Positions 6,180-9,064 of a stretch of 9,064 nucleotides of DNA are shown here, in pieces (the first letter of the stretch is position 1; every line of letters starts with the position of its first letter). The notes beneath the pieces were generated by a model. It did not search any database and was not told where the DNA came from. It saw only the letters and a program-made list of their open reading frames with translations. The stretch comes from Candidatus Woesearchaeota archaeon. GTDB lineage: Archaea; Nanobdellota; Nanobdellia; Woesearchaeales; JACRKL01. Both the position numbers and the translations under genes were made by a program. The stretch is from assembly GCA_016219795.1 (NCBI GenBank), contig JACRKK010000056.1, positions 1 through 9,064 on the forward strand, read 5' to 3'.

Positions 6180-6387
6180 TCACCTCAATACAGGCTATGT
6201 TCTCCATGCCAAGAGCAATTTCCTGCGATTTACATTCCAGAAGCATGGGTCCACACACTATTTTTCCAAGAATGCGTACAACGTCACCTTCCCCAAGCCC
6301 AAGTTTTAGTAAATGGGTTTTAAGGGTGTTGTCCTTAATCGCAATAATCTGCAATTCCTGCTGTTCTTTTGCGTGGGTTAGCAGCAT
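6154..6387 (-). CDS. feoA: FeoA, SH3-like accessory protein of ferrous iron uptake
   Basis: The 77-residue cytosolic protein has the FeoA plan of a small SH3-like beta barrel. LLKLGLGEGDVVRIL (residues 26-40) corresponds to the conserved lGl-x-x-G-x-x-v turn. CGPMLLECKSQEIALGMENIACIEV (45-69) corresponds to the strand that ends in the 'ialr...A..i.v' segment of the family. FeoA is thought to interact with the FeoB G domain. The ATG at 6387 is preceded by GAGG (6395-6398), which overlaps the TGA stop of the DtxR gene; only nine bases separate the genes, so they are translationally linked. Its end overlaps feoB. The family assignment is secure from both sequence and position. Confidence 0.93.
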   Translation of the reverse strand: MLLTHAKEQQELQIIAIKDNTLKTHLLKLGLGEGDVVRILGKIVCGPMLLECKSQEIALGMENIACIEVNAIHEELS

Positions 6388-6394
6388 ACAAAAA

Positions 6395-6398
6395 CCTC
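6395..6398 (-). promoter_or_regulatory. Shine-Dalgarno of feoA overlapping the regulator stop
   Basis: The minus strand reads TGAGG: the regulator's stop codon is embedded in the GAGG ribosome-binding site, 7 bases before the feoA ATG. This internal gene uses a Shine-Dalgarno sequence, unlike the leaderless first gene of the operon. Confidence 0.6.
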
Positions 6399-6840
6399 AA
6401 GCATATTTTTTCAGACACTCAGAACACCTAGGTATCGGCTTGTTATCCACAGGGCAAGTTTCCGGGCATCCCAAAAATCTACACAATGATTCTTCGGTCT
6501 CCTTAAAGATATAATGCTCCAGTTTACATGCCTGAAGCCTTGCCTTATTTTTCGGTACTTTCAGGATATCATGAAGAAATTTCTTGAGCAAACGCTCTTT
6601 TCTGACGAGTTTTAAGGCAGCGGCAGTACCTTTAGATGTTAATTGGCATCCTTTGTACTGCGTATGCGAAAGAAGTCCTTCACCCTGCAATTTCTGAAGC
6701 ATCTCGGTAACACTTGATGGAGAGAGACCAAGAACAAATGCAATCTCTGTGGTCTTGGCATTTCTTTTTTCCTGGCTTATCATCCAGATGGTTTTGAGAT
6801 ACATTTCTGTTTTCTCTGTGTGGATAGCAATCACCGCCAT
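6397..6840 (-). CDS. DtxR/MntR-family metal-dependent repressor
   Basis: From the ATG at 6840 the product has 147 residues. The N-terminal winged helix (about 5-65) shows TEKTEMYLKTIW, then TTEIAFVLGLSPSSVTEMLQKL and the wing YKGCQLTSKG, all typical of DtxR proteins. The dimerisation and metal-binding part contains ACKLEH (C-x-x-E-H), the family's metal ligands, followed by the LG-x-P...CP...PIP motif. The tail carries four cysteines (CPETCP, CSEC), and there is no SH3 domain. The longer frame starting at 6897 is rejected because that ATG lies on a TATA-like palindrome, while a TATA box at 6861-6868 suits a leaderless start at 6840. As the first gene of the feo operon it should repress iron uptake when Fe(II) is plentiful. 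Response to manganese is the alternative. Confidence 0.92.
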   Translation of the reverse strand: MAVIAIHTEKTEMYLKTIWMISQEKRNAKTTEIAFVLGLSPSSVTEMLQKLQGEGLLSHTQYKGCQLTSKGTAAALKLVRKERLLKKFLHDILKVPKNKARLQACKLEHYIFKETEESLCRFLGCPETCPVDNKPIPRCSECLKKYA

Positions 6841-6860
6841 GGCAACACTGAAGGGTAACT

Positions 6861-6868
6861 TATAAAAG
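6861..6868 (-). promoter_or_regulatory. TATA box of the iron operon
   Basis: TTTTATAA on the minus strand is preceded by CCGAAAC, a BRE-like element, and is centred about 24 bases upstream of the ATG at 6840. The operon mRNA is therefore probably leaderless. Confidence 0.6.
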
Positions 6869-6884
6869 TTTCGGTATGCCGAAA
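6869..6884. promoter_or_regulatory. Putative operator for the DtxR-family repressor
   Basis: TTTCGGTATGCCGAAA is an inverted repeat with six-base arms and a four-base centre. It directly abuts the TATA box of the iron operon and covers its BRE, so binding would block TBP/TFB. It also lies 12-27 bases upstream of the TATA box of the divergent J-domain gene. One arm, CGAAA, is also the BRE-like motif of other promoters here, so only the symmetry argues for an operator. Confidence 0.45.
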
Positions 6885-6895
6885 TCAAGGTCAAC

Positions 6896-6905
6896 ATTTA
6901 TAAAT
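6896..6905 (+). promoter_or_regulatory. Palindromic TATA box of the J-domain gene
   Basis: ATTTATAAAT is self-complementary and centred about 26 bases before the ATG at 6927, giving a leaderless start. Being symmetric, it could also serve the minus strand, where initiation would fall near 6874. Confidence 0.5.
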
Positions 6906-6926
6906 AAACCGCTGAAAGCTAAGGAA

Positions 6927-7466
6927 ATGACACGGCTTTCCATCAAAGGACATGAATTTATTGCAGCTCCTATTCGTGATTCTTTTCATCGTAGGGCTGT
7001 GATGTTCCAGAACAATATCCTACGGACGTTACGCAAGCTGGATCTTACTGAAGATGATGTGGATATCCCCTTAGAAAGGGTTGCCATGAAAAAGGCACCG
7101 GCCTCTGCGTCGTGGTATTTTGAGGGGTATCATTTGTACTACAGTTATCAAGCTGGCGCAAAATTTGTGGATAATTTATTTGTCGTCTCTAAAGTCATTG
7201 AGCTTGAGGTCAATGCGCTTATGCATGGCAAGAAGACAATCACTGAATTCATCCATGAGTTTTCTGAGGACAAAGACATTGAGGCACAACGCAAAAAAGC
7301 ACGTGAAATTCTGGGAGTGGAACCTGATTCACTTGATTTAGATCTGATCAACAAAAAATATAAGACACTTGCCAAAGAATTCCATCCTGATACATCCACA
7401 GGTGATGCTGAGAAATTTAAGGCCATCAACCGTGCGCATAAGATTTTAAAACGTGAGTTGCAGTAA
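6927..7466 (+). CDS. J-domain (DnaJ-like) protein with unknown N-terminal domain
   Basis: From the ATG at 6927 the product is 179 residues. The C-terminal 55 residues form a J domain: AREILGV near 125, helix LINKKYKTLAKEF, the invariant His-Pro-Asp at 153-155, and a last helix EKFKAINRAHKILKREL. J domains stimulate the ATPase of Hsp70 (DnaK). No Gly/Phe region, zinc fingers or DnaJ C-terminal domain is present. Residues 1-120 are an alpha/beta domain that I cannot name, with ATG-proximal LSIKGHEF, RDSFHRRAV, LTEDDVDI and ASWYFEGYHLYYSY. An upstream in-frame ATG at 6876 is disfavoured because it lies before the TATA box and inside the operator. The gene is divergent from the iron regulator and may share its control. 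The J domain is clear; the client role of the N-terminal part is unknown. Confidence 0.88.
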   Translation: MTRLSIKGHEFIAAPIRDSFHRRAVMFQNNILRTLRKLDLTEDDVDIPLERVAMKKAPASASWYFEGYHLYYSYQAGAKFVDNLFVVSKVIELEVNALMHGKKTITEFIHEFSEDKDIEAQRKKAREILGVEPDSLDLDLINKKYKTLAKEFHPDTSTGDAEKFKAINRAHKILKRELQ

Positions 7467-7496
7467 TTCTGTTTAGGTTGCTATGGCATTCTAAAA

Positions 7497-7509
7497 GTTT
7501 TATTTTTCC
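7497..7509 (+). terminator. T-rich stretch after the J-domain gene
   Basis: GTTTTATTTTTCC begins 30 bases after the stop codon and is a plausible archaeal T-tract terminator. It overlaps the end of the converging HEPN gene. Confidence 0.45.
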
Positions 7510-7982
7510 AGAATTCTAATGGTTTCTCTCTGCACTTTAAGGATAAGCTCTTTTATTTTTTTCAACTGCTGCATGTCAATGCTTGTTTCAACTCCATAAG
7601 TAGAGATTTCCCTGCTTTCCCTTACAGTTGAGTCTGTCATGCTTTTTTCAACGTCAAGCGTATCAAATTGCAGGACTAAGTCTTTTCCAAAATCCAGCTT
7701 ATTTTCGTCAATGAGGGAGAGGAGAACAGTGACAGTGCACGACTGGTTTCTGGATTCGTAGCCGTGTTTGGCAAGCATAGCCAAGAAACAATGGTAGATG
7801 GCATAAAAACCCACATTGAGTGCCCAATCATAAACCTTGAGTTTTTCAAGAGTTTGCAAGACCCCATAGTTATACTCTGATTTAGCAAGATGCTTTTTGG
7901 CCATTGTGAGGTCTGGCTTTACTTTTACCAGTCTCTTGGAGTCTTTTAAGCACCACTTCAAATGATTTGCTACTTGCGGCAT
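7500..7982 (-). CDS. HEPN-domain protein (putative toxin of HEPN/MNT module)
   Basis: This is a 160-residue, mostly helical protein. The central part, YDWALNVGFYAIYHCFLAMLAKHGYESRNQSC (51-82), fits the HEPN pattern of a helix with aromatic-x-x-Tyr-His followed by a G-Y-x-S-x-N turn. A later helix holds VRESREISTYGVE (120-132). In classical HEPN RNases an R-x4-6-H motif is catalytic; here that position seems to be R121/R124 ... Tyr129-Gly, and no obvious R-x4-6-H is visible. RNase activity is therefore uncertain. The gene overlaps the upstream MNT fusion gene by 13 bases and has GAGG at 7993-7996, spaced properly for the ATG at 7982. In HEPN/MNT systems the nucleotidyltransferase neutralises HEPN by modifying it. 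The family call is good; the toxin role is inferred from pairing. Confidence 0.82.
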   Translation of the reverse strand: MPQVANHLKWCLKDSKRLVKVKPDLTMAKKHLAKSEYNYGVLQTLEKLKVYDWALNVGFYAIYHCFLAMLAKHGYESRNQSCTVTVLLSLIDENKLDFGKDLVLQFDTLDVEKSMTDSTVRESREISTYGVETSIDMQQLKKIKELILKVQRETIRILEK

Positions 7983-8578
7983 GTTTGGATTACCTCTACA
8001 TATTTTCCGGGGTTATGGAATATAATGCAGTCTGAAATAATACTATAAAAAACTTTGTCTTCTTTGTTCTTGGCAATATCTTTTTCAGCGATATCCACAT
8101 ACCTTATGGGTTGCTCTATTAATTGGGACTGCCTTATTTCATCCTTTATCTCTGCAATTTTTTTTGCTTTACTGGGCGTGTACATCAGGAGAATATCTAT
8201 GTCATTGAATTTCTGTGAGTTGATGGAGGATCCAAATACCAACCCCAGCTGAATAAATGGTTTAAATTTCTGGAGGTGGTGGCGAAGTACCAAAAGCGAT
8301 TTCGGAAATTCTGTTTCTTCCAGGCTTAGCACATATTCCATAAATTTAAGGGCAAGTTCATTATTGTAATTATAAGAGTAATAAACTGCGTTGCCTATAG
8401 ATTCTTTCTGAAGTATCTGTTTTGCAGCGAGCTGATTGCACAGCTTGTTGGCGTGCGCATGATTCACCTGTAGGAGTTTGGCCAACTGCCTTGGGTTATG
8501 TTTATCCTTACAATGCTTGAAGAGGTATGTTGCTATCTGGAGTTCAAGGGGAGTGAATTGTATGTTCTTAGCAGCCAT
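7970..8578 (-). CDS. Winged-helix/MNT nucleotidyltransferase fusion (putative antitoxin)
   Basis: From the ATG at 8578 the product is 202 residues. Residues 8-70 form a winged helix (ELQIATYLFKH, RQLAKLLQVNHAHANKLCNQL, then a beta wing ending AVYYSY). Residues 108-200 form a minimal nucleotidyltransferase: FGSSIN at 115-120, then Asp126-Ile-Asp128, which gives the G-S-x(8)-D-x-D signature of the MNT family. A TTG codon seven codons upstream extends the frame, but the ATG at 8578 lies about 28 bases from a TATA box and is preferred as a leaderless start. The next gene encodes a HEPN protein in an overlapping frame, so this looks like a HEPN/MNT toxin-antitoxin operon with a DNA-binding domain fused to the antitoxin. 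Self-repression through the winged helix is likely but not shown. Confidence 0.85.
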   Translation of the reverse strand: MAAKNIQFTPLELQIATYLFKHCKDKHNPRQLAKLLQVNHAHANKLCNQLAAKQILQKESIGNAVYYSYNYNNELALKFMEYVLSLEETEFPKSLLVLRHHLQKFKPFIQLGLVFGSSINSQKFNDIDILLMYTPSKAKKIAEIKDEIRQSQLIEQPIRYVDIAEKDIAKNKEDKVFYSIISDCIIFHNPGKYVEVIQTCRK

Positions 8579-8601
8579 ATGTATGTTATTAGCATACAAA
8601 G

Positions 8602-8638
8602 TATATAAATGTTTCGCATTTTTGTAGACTTTTTAAGG
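8602..8638. repeat. Shared promoter block, copy 2
   Basis: These 37 bases match 2982-3019 with one substitution (G for A after TATATAAAT) and one T fewer in the T-run. They contain the TATA box (8602-8609) and GCGAAA BRE (minus strand, 8612-8617) of the HEPN/MNT operon and about 20 bases further upstream. The coding regions behind the two copies are not alike, so the similarity is confined to the control region. Confidence 0.85.
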
Positions 8639-8809
8639 GGAAGATGAGATTTATTTGATTAGTTTAGGATTTCAGAATTATCGTTAATCAGCCAACACTG
8701 ATGTGGCAGGGATATTGTTTGCATGATTGCCCAAGTTGTGTTTACAATAAATATTGATTTACCCAATTAATGACTTGTGGTTTACATTAAAACAAGTGGA
8801 GGTAAGTAT
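8639..8809. other. AT-rich stretch without recognised features
   Basis: I see no convincing gene, RNA or terminator in these 171 bases. One very short plus-strand frame encodes a peptide with C-x4-C-x2-C, but it is only 18 codons from its ATG. Together with the 38-codon ORF and hairpin element that follow, this makes up the roughly 480-base interval upstream of the HEPN/MNT operon. Confidence 0.4.
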
Positions 8810-8926
8810 TCATTTTAATTGAAGGTTATCACAGGCTTGGAGAAGCAGTTTCCAATAGGTATGCATTTCCTGTAATTCTTTCTGAATTTCAGGGAAATAT
8901 CCTAATTTTCTCATGTCTCTATCCAT
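8810..8926 (-). CDS. Possible 38-residue peptide
   Basis: An ATG at 8926 opens a 38-codon frame ending in TGA. The peptide is helical-looking and amphipathic, with MDRDMRKLGYFPEIQKELQE at the start and HTYWKLLLQACDNL near the end. I do not recognise it. The start lies one base after the stop of another open frame that runs in from the window edge through the hairpin element. No TATA box sits at the right distance. It may be a small gene, the remnant of a larger one, or chance. Confidence 0.25.
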   Translation of the reverse strand: MDRDMRKLGYFPEIQKELQEMHTYWKLLLQACDNLQLK

Positions 8927-8931
8927 TTTAG

Positions 8932-8998
8932 GGCTCGCCTGTGAAAGAAACCTTGGCGGGCTTCAGCCCGCAGTTGAATTTCACGGTTAGGGCGAGCC
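8932..8998. repeat. Nested inverted-repeat element (67 bases)
   Basis: Three stems nest in order. The outer stem pairs GGCTCGCC (8932-8939) with GGCGAGCC (8991-8998), 8 bp perfect. The middle pairs GTGAAA (8941-8946) with TTTCAC (8979-8984), and the inner pairs GCGGGC with GCCCGC around TTCA (8956-8971). It is GC-richer than its surroundings. It could be a mobile palindromic repeat or a structured RNA domain. I found no match to a known RNA. Confidence 0.6.
8937..8951. repeat. Short dispersed repeat, copy 2
   Basis: GCCTGTGAAAGAAAC is identical to 3023-3037. Here it forms part of the left arms of the nested hairpin. In copy 1 the complementary arms are absent. Confidence 0.6.
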
Positions 8999-9035
8999 GA
9001 AACTTATTTCTACATGAAAAATAAAGAAAATGAAT

Positions 9036-9053
9036 GCGTGGCGTAGCCGGCGC
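9036..9053. repeat. GC-rich hairpin at window edge
   Basis: GCG-T-GGC, loop GTA, GCC-GG-CGC forms a short bulged stem in otherwise AT-rich DNA. The window ends 11 bases later, so what it belongs to cannot be seen. Confidence 0.25.
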
Positions 9054-9064
9054 ACTCACTTTCC

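Noticed and set aside
6841..6897. N-terminal extension of the DtxR-family regulator to the ATG at 6897
   Set aside because: It would cover the TATA box and inverted repeat, and the extra residues do not resemble the family's N-terminus.
6876..6926. N-terminal extension of the J-domain protein to the ATG at 6876
   Set aside because: This ATG lies upstream of the TATA box that suits a start at 6927 and inside the putative operator.
8579..8599. TTG start extending the MNT fusion protein by seven codons
   Set aside because: The ATG at 8578 has the correct distance to the TATA box; the TTG is almost touching that box.
8711..8757. Plus-strand 18-codon frame with C-x4-C-x2-C
   Set aside because: Too short, with no TATA box or ribosome-binding site at a fitting distance.
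8928..9062. Open minus-strand frame running from the window edge through the nested hairpin, ending KVSFTGEP-stop
   Set aside because: It is only 44 codons, lies on an inverted-repeat element, and its start is outside the window. The matching tail in the other repeat copy (KVSFTGKP) needs a one-base frame change. This looks like a repeat read as protein rather than a gene.
1..9064. CRISPR array, transposase or integrase
   Set aside because: No regularly spaced repeats and no recombinase-like protein were seen; the only repeats are the two short pairs described.

Overview
The window looks archaeal. Six genes or operons have an AT-rich TATA-like box centred about 24-28 bases before the start codon, which suggests leaderless transcription, whereas genes inside operons carry GAGG Shine-Dalgarno sequences. 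The tRNA lacks an encoded CCA and is followed by a T-run. The content (HEPN/nucleotidyltransferase pairs, a small J-domain protein, moderate GC) would suit a DPANN-type or other uncultivated archaeon, but nothing here fixes the lineage.

Layout. Bases 138-1337 hold an unrecognised soluble protein (minus) divergent from a Nudix hydrolase (plus). Bases 1453-2959 hold a minus-strand pair: a double winged-helix protein and an AbiEii-like nucleotidyltransferase, a probable toxin-antitoxin-type module. Bases 3038-3769 encode a membrane-anchored protein with a possible DNA-binding head. Bases 3770-4050 hold no protein gene but contain a cluster of strong hairpins that may be a structured RNA. A tRNA-Pro(CGG) lies at 4051-4124, and a 12-bp perfect hairpin separates it from the next operon.

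Bases 4169-6840 form an iron operon on the minus strand: a DtxR-family regulator, FeoA, FeoB and a 44-residue cysteine-rich zinc-ribbon protein that overlaps the end of feoB. The regulator would sense intracellular metal and probably represses its own promoter, where an inverted repeat abuts the TATA box; FeoB with FeoA would import Fe(II). A J-domain protein (6927-7466) is transcribed divergently from the same control region.

Bases 7500-8578 hold a second toxin-antitoxin-type module (minus): a winged-helix/MNT nucleotidyltransferase fusion followed by a HEPN protein. Its promoter shares an almost identical 37-38 base block with the promoter of the 1453-2959 module. This shared control block is the most unusual feature of the window. 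Bases 8639-9064 hold no convincing gene. They contain a possible 38-codon ORF, a nested hairpin element, and a second copy of a short repeat that sits directly beside the shared block in the first module but about 300 bases away from it here.
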